64,000 nucleotides of DNA from CAVVMA01 sp963788205 (GTDB taxonomy: Bacteria; Desulfobacterota; Binatia; Binatales; Binataceae). The notes beneath the pieces were generated by a model, which was not told where the DNA came from, searched no databases, and saw only the letters and a program-made list of their open reading frames with translations. Of the stretch, positions 1 to 7,844 are shown one piece after another. Position 1 is the stretch's first letter. Every line of letters starts with the position of its first letter. The stretch is from NCBI GenBank assembly GCA_963788205.1, contig CAWBGG010000006.1:62001-126000 (forward strand), written 5' to 3'. The position numbers and the translations under genes were made by a program.

Positions 1-1
1 G

Positions 2-157
2 ATGATTCGCACCGGACAATTGCTCGCCGATGTAGCCCGATCCCTCGGATACGAAGTGCTGAGCATCGACTTGTTCCGCACCCGGCTCGCCACCGCGACA
101 AGAGCGCAGCTTCGCGAAGAGGTGGTCGTCTTGCGTTGGCCGGGGAAAGCAGCATAG
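2..157 (+). CDS. C-terminal fragment of probable DNA methyltransferase
   Basis: The open frame enters from the left window edge and ends at TAG 155-157, so only about 51 C-terminal residues are visible. The segment with IDLFRTRLATATR followed by REEVVVLRW looks to me like the C-terminal tail of DNA modification methylases, where a similar 'RTRxAT...LREEVV' stretch is common; this is from memory and was not searched. It lies 17 bp upstream of a restriction-endonuclease-like gene on the same strand, which fits a restriction-modification pair. No catalytic motif (DPPY or SAM-binding FxGxG) is inside the window, so the call stays tentative. Confidence 0.4.
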   Translation: MIRTGQLLADVARSLGYEVLSIDLFRTRLATATRAQLREEVVVLRWPGKAA

Positions 158-174
158 GTGGTGGGCGTTTTCCA

Positions 175-972
175 ATGGCAAGCGAGCGAATCTACGCTTC
201 GATTATCGAGAAGATTTTTCTATCTAAATTCACGAAAGGCGCTCGGAACGTTGAGTTCGAGCGCGAGGACATCGTGCGATTTGCCAGAGCGCTCAACGTT
301 AGCTTGCCAAAAAACCTCGGCGATCTGGTTTACAGCTTTCGATACCGAGCAACATTGCCTGAGAGCATCCGGTCGCTCGCGCCGAGCGGACAGACATGGA
401 TCATCCGGTCCGCCGGTCGGGCGAGATATAGGTTCGAGCTGGTCGCGGACAAACCAATCGTTCCTAATCCAAGCATGAGTGAGACAAAGGTTCCGGACGC
501 AACCCCCGGCGTCGTCGCGAAGTACGCCTTGAGCGACGAACAAGCGCTTCTCGCTAAGGTCCGGTACAACCGCCTGATTGACATTTTCACCGGCGTTGCC
601 TGCTACTCTCTACAAAATCACCTCCGCACCACGGTGCCGACCCTCGGTCAAGTAGAAACAGACGAGATCTACGTGGGCGTGGACAAGAAAGGCTGTCACT
701 ACGTGTTTTCTGTGCAGGCAAAGGGCGGCGCGGATCGACTCAACATAGTGCAGATAGAACAGGACTTCGCGGTCTGCGGGCATAAATTCCCTTCCTTGAT
801 CGCGCGTCCGATCGCTGCGCAATTCATGCCCGGCCAAGTCATCGCGCTGTTCGAGTTTGAGCTGGGACCGGGCGGTGTCGGAATCGTTTCGGAGAAACAC
901 TATCGCCTCGTGCCGCCTGACGAGGTGACGGAAAAAGACCTCGCGACGTATCGTTTGAGAAAATCGGATTGA
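175..972 (+). CDS. Putative type II restriction endonuclease-like protein
   Basis: 265 residues from ATG 175; an in-frame start at 136 would overlap the upstream gene, so 175 is preferred. The N-terminal half (IIEKIFLSKF, EFEREDIVRFA) looks like a DNA-recognition or helical domain. The C-terminal half contains ETDEIYVG followed about 15 residues later by FSVQAKGG, an E/D...(Q/E)xK spacing expected of a PD-(D/E)xK nuclease core. It follows a probable methyltransferase tail on the same strand, supporting a role as the cutting partner. I do not recognise a named family; the nuclease assignment rests on motif spacing and context. Confidence 0.45.
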   Translation: MASERIYASIIEKIFLSKFTKGARNVEFEREDIVRFARALNVSLPKNLGDLVYSFRYRATLPESIRSLAPSGQTWIIRSAGRARYRFELVADKPIVPNPSMSETKVPDATPGVVAKYALSDEQALLAKVRYNRLIDIFTGVACYSLQNHLRTTVPTLGQVETDEIYVGVDKKGCHYVFSVQAKGGADRLNIVQIEQDFAVCGHKFPSLIARPIAAQFMPGQVIALFEFELGPGGVGIVSEKHYRLVPPDEVTEKDLATYRLRKSD

Positions 973-1033
973 CGGGCTTCGCAGATTGTTCCCATTCGGG
1001 AAACGAGGAAACAAATGCGAACAGCAGCGGACG

Positions 1034-1112
1034 CCCTCACCCGGCGCAACGCCGGCCTCTCCCTGACGAGGGAGAGGCGGCGAGCGCGTGCCAAGCGCGC
1101 TCGCGGTGAGGG
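1034..1112. repeat. Three-hairpin REP-like palindrome
   Basis: The ends CCCTCACC (1034-1041) and GGTGAGGG (1105-1112) are perfect reverse complements. Between them are three hairpins: CCGGCG-CAA-CGCCGG (1041-1055), CCTCTCCC-TGAC-GGGAGAGG (about 1056-1077) and CGAGCGCG-TGCCAAG-CGCGCTCG (1081-1103). Together they could fold as a multibranched cruciform. It is intergenic, like bacterial REP elements, and similar partial hairpins occur near 4228-4353 and 23584-23602. Confidence 0.7.
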
Positions 1113-1256
1113 TTGCCCGATGCCACCACAAATCAAGAATTCACAGACTTTGAGCCGCAGGCCAAGGACTAACTCAACGCGTTTTTTTCGGACTGGGCCA
1201 CTAACGGCGCGCGGATAGTGGTCTCTAGTGTACCGGCGTGACCAGTTCTTGAACCC

Positions 1257-1757
1257 GTGGCATGGCGGAGGATGAAAAACAAAACAATCAACGGTCCCGC
1301 TGAATCGATACCTCCCGAGACCCGGGCGTTGTGGGCGCGAACGACCCTTCGCGTGGCTGCCGGGAGATACTGCCTGGCCAGCATCCCGAAGACGATGCTT
1401 ACCGAAGCGGTTTCGCTCGTCGCAAAAGAGGATGGACGCTTCGCGGCGCTGATCGTTGAAACAGACGAGGTCTCGCTTACGATCAGGTATACAAGGTGGC
1501 GAACGAGCCCGCTTAAAGGGCGTGCATCCGCAGAGAGCGGCCCGTTTCGCGTAATCACTTTTGCGCTCGAGCTCGACCCGGCGGTCGTTGGCTACTTCGC
1601 TCCGGCAGCGCGCCGCTTGGCTGAGGCCGGCATCCCGATCGTTCCGCAATGTGGATTTCTGAAGGACCACTTATTGGTCCGGGAAACGGATCTATCGAAG
1701 GCGACGGAGGCCCTGGAGAAACTAATCGCCGATTGCAAGACGCCGTCCGGGCCATAG
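1257..1757 (+). CDS. ACT domain-containing protein (CASTOR/ACT_7-like)
   Basis: Up to 166 residues from GTG 1257; an ATG at 1272 is also possible and directly follows a GGAGG that is too close to serve it. The protein looks like a small ACT-domain regulator with two ACT-like halves. The C-terminal block with YFAPAARRLAEAGIPIVPQ and then FLKDHLLV and ATEALEKL is typical of the ACT_7 family, in which a lone ACT dimer binds a small ligand such as an amino acid. No catalytic domain is attached. It stands alone, with REP-like DNA before it, so the ligand cannot be inferred. Confidence 0.65.
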   Translation: MAWRRMKNKTINGPAESIPPETRALWARTTLRVAAGRYCLASIPKTMLTEAVSLVAKEDGRFAALIVETDEVSLTIRYTRWRTSPLKGRASAESGPFRVITFALELDPAVVGYFAPAARRLAEAGIPIVPQCGFLKDHLLVRETDLSKATEALEKLIADCKTPSGP

Positions 1758-1906
1758 TCCGGTGTGAGTCTCGAACCCGATCCTAAAGTGAAACCGAACC
1801 ACCACCCGGCGCGCGTTACTGTCCGAATTAGGGCAGCACCCTCCCGCGAAGTGCCGTCTGGTCCGCCGCTTGTCATTTCTCATCACGCTTGGAATGATCT
1901 GCTGCC

Positions 1907-2404
1907 GTGAGCGCACCTTCGAAGCTTGAGCTCGAGCGCTTCGTCTCGACGTTTCCATATTCGAGCGAGGCATTCCTGGTCGACGAGGTGCTGTGCGTCG
2001 ACCTCGCGCAGCGAGAGATCGAAGCGCGTATGGACACGACGCGCTCGCTGCCCATCGCGCGGTATCAAGTGGGCGATCCAGGCATCCATCCCCGCCACGT
2101 ATCGGGGCCCGACCTTGTACTGCTGACCGGCAACCTCGGCTGCCTTCACGCCTACTTCCTGCACGGCTGTCGTTGGGAGGAGGGATGGGTCGGGTTCGGC
2201 AACCGCATCCATCGTGCTGATTTCCGAAGTCTGGTAACCATCGGACCGCCGCTCCGGCTCCATTCCAAAGAGACCAAGGCCCGCGAAGGGCCGAAGCGGG
2301 TTGTGCTGCGCTACGAGTTTCGCTTCTGGCAGGAGGAGAGGCTAGTCTACTTTGGCGACCAGTCGGCAATCTTCGTTAAAGGTTGGGCGTTCGAGGAAGA
2401 TTAG
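1907..2404 (+). CDS. Hotdog-fold protein, FabZ-like dehydratase family
   Basis: 165 residues from GTG 1907. The opening FPYSSEAFLVDEVLCVD resembles the N-terminal strand of 3-hydroxyacyl-ACP dehydratases (FabZ: 'P-R-yPFLLVDrVle'), and the later HADFRSLVTIGPPL-type stretch (RADFRSLVTIGPPLRL) matches the hotdog segment 'aKFrrpVrPGDqL'. The catalytic His in the FabZ 'PGHFPgxPvmPGV' loop is replaced by GIHPRHVSGPDLVLLTG, so enzymatic activity is doubtful. No fatty-acid genes adjoin it. It could act as an acyl-binding or accessory hotdog protein. Confidence 0.5.
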   Translation: MSAPSKLELERFVSTFPYSSEAFLVDEVLCVDLAQREIEARMDTTRSLPIARYQVGDPGIHPRHVSGPDLVLLTGNLGCLHAYFLHGCRWEEGWVGFGNRIHRADFRSLVTIGPPLRLHSKETKAREGPKRVVLRYEFRFWQEERLVYFGDQSAIFVKGWAFEED

Positions 2405-2540
2405 CCGGCATTTCCCTTTTTGACTCTGCCGATCAAGGCTCTATCGAGCATTCTCGGTTGAAATGTAATCGTGCGGTGGTGGCCGCCCTTGTATCTGTCG
2501 AGAATCATGGGTACTGCCCGCAGTGGATTTCTTGAGCTGA

Positions 2541-3368
2541 TCACGCAAAAACCGCAGCGACGATGCTGCCAACTTCCGCGTGTGCTGCGTTGAGTTCTTC
2601 GGCGGAATTGGTGGATTCGCTCAGATAGGCCGCGACCATGATTGGTGCACGTCCGGGTGGCCAAAGGATCGCATTAACGTTGACGGCTCCGTTGCTGCCG
2701 GTTCCAGTTTTATCGCCTACGATCCAATCCTGTGGCAGCCCGGCGCGAAGGCGACTAAATCCCGTCTTGCAATTCTTCATCCAGTTTACGAGCCTGCTGC
2801 GCGCGCCCGGCGACAAGGCATCGCCGACAAGGATCTTGCTCATGGTCCTGATCATCGTATCAGGCGTTGTCGTATCACGATCATCTCCCCGAATGTTGCT
2901 GTTGAGGCTCAATTCGGTCCGGTCGAGCCGGGTGATAGAATCGCCCAACCCACGCAGATAATCGGTTAGACCCGGAGGTCCGCCAATCAGACTCAGGAGG
3001 AGATTCGCCGCAGTGTTGTCGCTAATTTCCATGGTTGCGCCGCAGAGATCGGCAATCGGCATGCTTCCTTCGGCAACGTGATCCCGCGTGAACGGAGAGT
3101 ACTCGATCAGATCGGCGGTAGAATACGAAACGCGCTGATCCAGAGACAGCCGTCCTCTCTCAACATGACTCAGTACGCTAGCCACCAGTAGCCATTTGAA
3201 AGTTGAACACATCGCGAATCGTTCGTCCCCGCGATAGGACAATTGGTTGCCGCTGCCAGTATCAAGGGCGGCGATACCCAGACGACCGCCGAGCCGTGCT
3301 TCGATCTCCGCGAAGTTCAAATCGATTTGCTGTTGCCCCGAGGGAATCTTATCATTTCGGCCGTGCAC
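2541..3368 (-). CDS. Class A beta-lactamase
   Basis: About 275 residues from GTG 3368. All class A hallmarks are present in order: active-site STFK (S70-x-x-K73), SDN (130 loop), ELSLN (E166 and N170 of the omega loop) and KTGTG (K234-T-G). The enzyme should hydrolyse beta-lactam amide bonds through a serine acyl-enzyme. The open frame continues upstream to 3677, but that extension is antisense to the gene at 3423-3785 and has no family similarity. No hydrophobic signal peptide is seen at any candidate start in this frame, odd for a periplasmic enzyme. The start codon is therefore uncertain; the family call is firm. Confidence 0.85.
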   Translation of the reverse strand: MHGRNDKIPSGQQQIDLNFAEIEARLGGRLGIAALDTGSGNQLSYRGDERFAMCSTFKWLLVASVLSHVERGRLSLDQRVSYSTADLIEYSPFTRDHVAEGSMPIADLCGATMEISDNTAANLLLSLIGGPPGLTDYLRGLGDSITRLDRTELSLNSNIRGDDRDTTTPDTMIRTMSKILVGDALSPGARSRLVNWMKNCKTGFSRLRAGLPQDWIVGDKTGTGSNGAVNVNAILWPPGRAPIMVAAYLSESTNSAEELNAAHAEVGSIVAAVFA

Positions 3369-3422
3369 GATTCGACGGAAATTTCGCTGGAAACCGTACA
3401 GAGAGGACAACAAGGGCGCATC

Positions 3423-3785
3423 ATGGGGACGCAAGCAGACGATGAAGCGCAGATATTGCGCCTGGATAGCGAGTGGAACGAGGCGTATCGGCGCCACGAC
3501 CGCGCGCCGTTGGCTCACATCCTCGCGGATGACTTCACCGGTTTGACCGGTTCGGGCGAACCCGTCACGAAGGCGACGCTGATGATCAACCCGCCGGGGC
3601 GGGCCAGATCGGTGACATTCAGCGAGCAATCCGTGCGCGTCTTCGGAGACGCCGGGATAAGCCGGGGACGCCTCCAATTGGAGTTGGACGACCGCCGCGT
3701 CGACCAGCGCTTCCTGCGTGTCTTCGCTAAGCGGGACGGAATTTGGCAGGCCGTCTCGGTCGCGGTCACGCCCGTCGCCGCCTAG
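3423..3785 (+). CDS. SnoaL-like / DUF4440 NTF2-fold protein
   Basis: 120 residues from ATG 3423. The sequence opens with a helix (EAQILRLDSEWNEAYRRHD) and then LAHILADDFTGL, followed by a curved beta sheet ending WQAVSVAVTPV; this is the layout of NTF2-like proteins of the DUF4440/SnoaL group. Members form small cone-shaped dimers binding hydrophobic ligands or acting as isomerases or cyclases; the substrate here is unknown. It is divergent from the beta-lactamase with about 54 bp between the starts, so the two may share a control region. Confidence 0.7.
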   Translation: MGTQADDEAQILRLDSEWNEAYRRHDRAPLAHILADDFTGLTGSGEPVTKATLMINPPGRARSVTFSEQSVRVFGDAGISRGRLQLELDDRRVDQRFLRVFAKRDGIWQAVSVAVTPVAA

Positions 3786-3896
3786 CTGGGTGGGACGCGG
3801 TGGTTCGGATGCGGGATGTGAGAATTAGGACGCTCGAGCTTGGGCAAGGAACCGACAAATTTTAAATTAGGGCACTACACGGAAGCTTCGGACGTA

Positions 3897-4190
3897 GTGA
3901 AGCGAAGATTGACCAGAGCTGGCATTTCGCTGGTGGCCGCGATGAGCCTCCTGCCGCTGGGGGCGGGATGCGGATATTTCAAGGCCGTCAGAAGTTGTGC
4001 CGCGGTCGGCGCCGTCATCGGCGGAATTGTCGGAGCCTCAGCCGGCGCCGCGCTCGGCCAGCAAACCACGGCTCACGCTGGAGCGGGACGCGTTGGAGCG
4101 GGCTTTGCCATCGGACTGGCAGGCGGTGCGCTGCTCGGCGGAGTCGCGGGTCATTACATGTGCGATCCGGCGGCACCGCCACCCCGATAG
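3897..4190 (+). CDS. Glycine-zipper lipoprotein
   Basis: 97 residues from GTG 3897, chosen because it gives a clean lipoprotein signal: KRR positive N-terminus, a hydrophobic core, then lipobox LGAGC. A TTG start at 3840 would bury the signal. After a short CGYFKAVRSC stretch the protein is a repeated small-residue helix pair (AVGAVIGGIVGASAGAALG and a second GxxxG helix AGFAIGLAGGALLGGVAGH), typical of glycine-zipper outer-membrane lipoproteins. Probable anchor or membrane-perturbing small protein of the cell envelope; exact role unknown. Confidence 0.65.
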   Translation: MKRRLTRAGISLVAAMSLLPLGAGCGYFKAVRSCAAVGAVIGGIVGASAGAALGQQTTAHAGAGRVGAGFAIGLAGGALLGGVAGHYMCDPAAPPPR

Positions 4191-4227
4191 AGATTCAGAC
4201 TCACGCGCTGTCGGCTTGGCGACGCGG

Positions 4228-4353
4228 CCTCCCCATTGCGGGGAGGGGCGCATTCGGCGAGTGCTCACGCCGCGGAATTTCCTTTACTCGCGGCCGGCGG
4301 GACGCCGGTCCCACTTCAGAAGCAGCAGAGAAGTAGCGCCGGCGTCTCGCCGG
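4228..4353. repeat. Cluster of short inverted repeats (REP-like)
   Basis: CCTCCCC (4228-4234) pairs with GGGGAGG (4240-4246). Downstream, CCGGCGGGACGCCGG (4294-4308) is complementary at 14 of 15 positions to CCGGCGTCTCGCCGG (4339-4353). The elements are intergenic, between the lipoprotein gene and the trp leader, and resemble dispersed REP-type hairpins. Confidence 0.5.
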
Positions 4354-4401
4354 TGATTGGTCCCTCTATCCTGCGAAGCGAGGACGTCGGCGCCCGGTGA
4401 A

Positions 4402-4433
4402 TTGACAGGCGGCGTATACTTGGGTAGTTAAAT
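4402..4433 (+). promoter_or_regulatory. Candidate trp promoter
   Basis: A perfect TTGACA lies at 4402-4407. Possible -10 boxes are TTAAAT (4428-4433, 20 bp spacing) and, independently, TATACT (4415-4420), which is too close to that -35 but matches the consensus better. Either would start transcription just before the leader ORF at 4441. The pairing of boxes is not certain. Confidence 0.4.
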
Positions 4434-4440
4434 AGTCACG

Positions 4441-4521
4441 ATGAACCATACCAGCCGGATGACGAAGTCGTGGGTTTGGCGTTTTCTCGCCAAGGCGCAC
4501 GCCTGCGATCCGGCTTTGTAA
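4441..4521 (+). CDS. trpL: trp operon leader peptide
   Basis: A 26-codon ORF ending TAA 4519-4521 with two Trp codons (TGG 4471-4473 and 4477-4479) in the order W-V-W. Tryptophan is rare, and such a pair in a short ORF just before a terminator hairpin and trpE is the signature of ribosome-mediated attenuation. Stalling at the Trp codons when charged tRNA-Trp is low would cover the hairpin TTGGCG/CGCCAA (4476-4481 with 4488-4493) and free the antiterminator arm at 4500-4507. No strong Shine-Dalgarno is seen, common for leader peptides. Confidence 0.85.
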   Translation: MNHTSRMTKSWVWRFLAKAHACDPAL

Positions 4522-4573
4522 GCACCAGCAAAACGGATTTTCTGAGGGCCGCAGGCGAAAACCTCCTGCGGCC
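4476..4573 (+). promoter_or_regulatory. trp attenuator: pause and antiterminator structures
   Basis: CGCCTGCG at 4500-4507 is perfectly complementary to CGCAGGCG at 4550-4557. This antiterminator pairing uses the same bases as the 5' arm of the terminator (4547-4555), so the two cannot coexist. A further hairpin, TTGGCG (4476-4481) with CGCCAA (4488-4493), overlaps the second Trp codon and is disrupted by a ribosome stalled there. The three elements reproduce the classical trp attenuation logic. Confidence 0.8.
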
Positions 4574-4584
4574 TTTTCTTTTTT
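4547..4584 (+). terminator. Rho-independent terminator of the trp attenuator
   Basis: GGCCGCAGG (4547-4555) pairs with CCTGCGGCC (4565-4573) as a perfect 9-bp stem, followed at once by a T-rich run TTTTCTTTTTT (4574-4584 region). It lies between the leader peptide and trpE and should stop transcription when tryptophan is plentiful. Confidence 0.9.
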
Positions 4585-4645
4585 GGAGTTGTCAGGTTGC
4601 AGGCGAGCGGTATCGGAGGAGTTCCCGGAGCAGGAACGAGGCAAG

Positions 4646-6157
4646 ATGATCAGACCGAGCGAACGTGAATTCGAAGAACTGGCGGCGCGCGGCTTCAACC
4701 TGATTCCGGTCTGCCGCGAGTTTCCGGCCGATCTCGAAACGCCGGTGTCGGCCTTCCTTAAGGTCGCGCGCGGCGACTACGCTTTTCTGCTCGAGAGCGT
4801 CAGGGGCGGGGAGAAATGGGGCCGCTACACTTTTCTCGGCTCCGAACCCTCGACCGTGATTCGCGCGCGCGGCGATCGGATGGAGCTGATCAAGCCGGGC
4901 CGCGCTGTCGAGGTGCGTCCGGTGAAGGATCCGTTCGAGGCGCTGCGCGCGGAAATGAAACGCTTTCGCGCACCGGAGCTCGACTATCTGCCCAGGTTCT
5001 TCGGCGGCGCCGTCGGCTTTCTCGCCTACGATATCGTGCGCTACTTCGAGCGCCTGCCCGACGCGCCGCACGACGATCTCGGCACGCCCGATCTCTACCT
5101 GATGTTTACCGACACCGTGATGATGTTCGATAACATCCGGCAGTCGCTCAAGATCATCGCCAATGTCCCGATGGAGGAGTTCGGCTCGGCGCGCGAGGCC
5201 TACCGAAGCGCGCGCAACAAGATCGACGAGCTTGCCTCGCGGCTCGACGGCCCCGTGCCGCGCCCCTCGCTCGGCGAAGCGGCGCCCGGCAATGGCGGCG
5301 GCGAACCGCGTATCACCTCCAACCAGACCCGCGAGGGCTACATGGCCACCGTGCTGCGCGCCAAGGAGTACATCGCGGCAGGCGACGTTATCCAGGTGGT
5401 GCCGTCGCAGCGCTTCGAGGCTGCCCTCACTGCGCATCCGTTCAACATCTATCGCAGCCTGCGGACCATCAATCCGTCCCCGTACATGTTCTACCTGCGC
5501 CTTGGCGATCACACGTTGGTCGGAGCCTCGCCTGAAGTGATGGTCCGGCTGGAGGGACGCGAAATTACGCTGCGCCCGATCGCCGGCACTCGCCCGCGCG
5601 GTGTGACCGAGGAAGACGATCGCGCGATGGAGCGTGAGCTGCTCGCGGATCCTAAGGAATGCGCGGAACACGTGATGCTGGTCGATCTCGGGCGCAACGA
5701 CGTTGGTCGCGTGGCCAAAATCGGCTCGGTCGAGGTGACCGAGCTGATGGTGGTCGAGCGCTACTCGCATGTGATGCATATCGTGTCCAACGTGCGCGGC
5801 GAATTGAACGACGGTCTCGACGCTTTCGACGCGTTTCGCGCCACCTTTCCGCAGGGCACGGTTTCGGGCGCGCCCAAGATCCGCGCGATGGAGATCATCG
5901 ACGAATTGGAGCCGGTCCGGCGCGGAGTCTACGCCGGCGCGGTCGGCTACTTCAGCTATACCGGCAACATGGACACCGCGATCACGCTGCGCACGCTGAC
6001 CATCAAGAACAACCGGGTCTATATCCAGGCCGGCGGCGGCGTGGTCGCTGATTCCGATCCGGGCGCAGAGTACGAAGAATCGGTGAACAAGGCCCGCGCG
6101 ATGGTACGGGCGCTGAGCGCCGCACGCGAATTCGAAGCGCAGGCACTCGGGAGGTAA
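4646..6157 (+). CDS. trpE: Anthranilate synthase component I
   Basis: 503 residues from ATG 4646, preceded by GAGG; the frame opens earlier at 4583 but that part overlaps the terminator T-run. TrpE converts chorismate to anthranilate using ammonia delivered by TrpG. Visible signatures include LLESVRGGEKWGRYTFLG near the N-terminus, IAGTRPRG, VDLGRNDVGRV, and GTVSGAPKIRAMEIIDELEP in the chorismate-binding domain, with the usual family length. It is the first structural gene after the attenuator, and its stop (6155-6157) overlaps the ribosome-binding site of trpG. Confidence 0.97.
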   Translation: MIRPSEREFEELAARGFNLIPVCREFPADLETPVSAFLKVARGDYAFLLESVRGGEKWGRYTFLGSEPSTVIRARGDRMELIKPGRAVEVRPVKDPFEALRAEMKRFRAPELDYLPRFFGGAVGFLAYDIVRYFERLPDAPHDDLGTPDLYLMFTDTVMMFDNIRQSLKIIANVPMEEFGSAREAYRSARNKIDELASRLDGPVPRPSLGEAAPGNGGGEPRITSNQTREGYMATVLRAKEYIAAGDVIQVVPSQRFEAALTAHPFNIYRSLRTINPSPYMFYLRLGDHTLVGASPEVMVRLEGREITLRPIAGTRPRGVTEEDDRAMERELLADPKECAEHVMLVDLGRNDVGRVAKIGSVEVTELMVVERYSHVMHIVSNVRGELNDGLDAFDAFRATFPQGTVSGAPKIRAMEIIDELEPVRRGVYAGAVGYFSYTGNMDTAITLRTLTIKNNRVYIQAGGGVVADSDPGAEYEESVNKARAMVRALSAAREFEAQALGR

Positions 6158-6162
6158 TCGCG

Positions 6163-6786
6163 ATGGCTACTCCATCGACGGCGGCCGCGCCGCTCAAGAT
6201 TCCAAAGGTCCTCAAGATTCTGATGATCGACAATTACGACTCGTTTACCTACAACCTGGTGCAATACCTCGGCGAGCTGGGAGCCGACGTCACCGTCTAT
6301 CGCAACGACGCGATCGATATCGCCGGCGTGCGCGCGGCCCGGCCCGATGCGATCGTGATCTCGCCGGGGCCGTGCACGCCCAAGGAAGCGGGAATTTCCG
6401 TGGAGCTGCTCAAGACGTTCGCCGGCCAGCTGCCGATTCTCGGCGTCTGTCTGGGACTCCAATGTATCGGCGAGGCCTTCGGCGGCATGGTGATCCGCGC
6501 CAGCCGCCTGATGCACGGCAAGAGCTCGCCCATCCTGCACGACGGCAAAACGATTTTTGCCGGCTTGCCGAGGCCGTTAGACGGTATGCGCTATCATTCG
6601 CTGGTCGTCGACGAGCGCTCGCTTCCCGATTGCCTGGAGGTGAGCGCGAAAACCGCCGAAGGCGAGCTGATGGGGCTGCGGCACAAGCGCTTGCGCGTCG
6701 AGGGCGTGCAGTTCCATCCCGAATCGATCGGCACGCCCAAGGGCAAGGATTTGCTCCGCAATTTTCTCGACTCTGTGCGCGCGTGA
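6163..6786 (+). CDS. trpG: Anthranilate synthase component II (glutamine amidotransferase)
   Basis: 207 residues from ATG 6163, with GGGAGG 8-12 bp upstream; an internal ATG at 6223 matches where shorter homologues begin (MIDNYDSFTYNLVQYLGELG). Class I glutamine amidotransferase that supplies ammonia to TrpE. The catalytic Cys sits in GVCLGLQ and the His/Glu pair in VQFHPES. The gene is tightly packed between trpE (5 bp) and trpD (4-base overlap at TGA/GTG). Confidence 0.96.
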   Translation: MATPSTAAAPLKIPKVLKILMIDNYDSFTYNLVQYLGELGADVTVYRNDAIDIAGVRAARPDAIVISPGPCTPKEAGISVELLKTFAGQLPILGVCLGLQCIGEAFGGMVIRASRLMHGKSSPILHDGKTIFAGLPRPLDGMRYHSLVVDERSLPDCLEVSAKTAEGELMGLRHKRLRVEGVQFHPESIGTPKGKDLLRNFLDSVRA

Positions 6787-7844
6787 CCAACTTGCGCGAA
6801 GCGTTCGCGGCGGCTCTCGCCGGCCGCTCGCTCGATGCCGCCGAGGCTGAGTCCGCGATCGGTGAGATGCTCGACGGCGGCGCGCCCGAGGCGCTGGTCG
6901 CGGCGTTCCTGGTCGCGCTCAAATTGAAGACCGAGACTGCCGCGGAGCTGACCGGCGCCGCGCGCGCGATGCGGGCGCGGGCACGGGCGCTCGACCTCGG
7001 CCAAGATTCGTTGGCAGATACAAGTCCGCTGCTCGACACCTGCGGCACCGGTGGCGACGGCGCCGGCACCTTCAATATTTCCACCGGCGCGGCGCTGATC
7101 GCTGCGGCGGCCGGAGTGCGTGTCGCGAAGCACGGTAATCGCGCCGCCAGCGGAGTGATCGGCGCGGCCGACGCGATCGAGCGCCTGGGAATCAAGGTCG
7201 ATCTCGATCCCGAGGGGCTGCGCCGATGCCTCGATAGCGCCGGCTTCTGCTTTATCTTCGCGCCGGCGTACCATCCCGCGATGGCGCGCGTGGCGAATCT
7301 GCGCCGCGCACTGGGTATCCGCACGCTGTTCAATCTGCTCGGGCCGCTGGCGAATCCGGCGCGGCCCAGCCGCCAGATAGTGGGCGTGCCCGAGCCGCGA
7401 CTGATCCGGCCGATGGCCGAGGCGCTTGGCGCGCTGGGCGTAGAGCATGCGATGGTGGTCCATGGCCAGGACGGCCTCGACGAGATCTCACTGTCGGCGC
7501 CGACGCGAGTTGCCGAGGTCCGCCGCGGCGATGGCGGCATCCGCGAGTACGCGATCGCGCCCGAGCAATTCGGTTTGAGCCGGGCGGATTCCGCGCAGCT
7601 TAGGGTCTCGGATGCCGACCAGGCGATCGCGATGCTGCTCGGCGCGCTTGCCGGCGCCGCCGGAGCGGCGCAGGATGTGCTCGCGCTCAACGGCGGCGCT
7701 GCGATCTATGTTGCGGGCGCGGCGGATTCGCTCGAACGGGGCGTCGAGGCGGCGCGTAACGTAATCGCGTCGGGCCGCGCGCTGAATACGATCGAGGAAT
7801 TGCGGCGCGTGAGCCAACCCGATAAAGCCGCGCAACACCTATGA
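6783..7844 (+). CDS. trpD: Anthranilate phosphoribosyltransferase
   Basis: 353 residues from GTG 6783, which overlaps the trpG stop codon; the longer open frame upstream is antiphase to trpG and not coding. TrpD transfers phosphoribose from PRPP to anthranilate. The family's CGTGGDGAGTFNISTG and KHGNRAASG PRPP-binding loops are present, as are the later SxxGxxDE-like residues (HGQDGLDEIS). Length matches the family. It ends in an ATGA overlap with trpC, indicating translational coupling. Confidence 0.96.
   Translation: MTNLREAFAAALAGRSLDAAEAESAIGEMLDGGAPEALVAAFLVALKLKTETAAELTGAARAMRARARALDLGQDSLADTSPLLDTCGTGGDGAGTFNISTGAALIAAAAGVRVAKHGNRAASGVIGAADAIERLGIKVDLDPEGLRRCLDSAGFCFIFAPAYHPAMARVANLRRALGIRTLFNLLGPLANPARPSRQIVGVPEPRLIRPMAEALGALGVEHAMVVHGQDGLDEISLSAPTRVAEVRRGDGGIREYAIAPEQFGLSRADSAQLRVSDADQAIAMLLGALAGAAGAAQDVLALNGGAAIYVAGAADSLERGVEAARNVIASGRALNTIEELRRVSQPDKAAQHL

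Noticed and set aside
3368..3677. N-terminal extension of the beta-lactamase frame
   Set aside because: It overlaps the DUF4440 gene in antisense and has no relation to the family.
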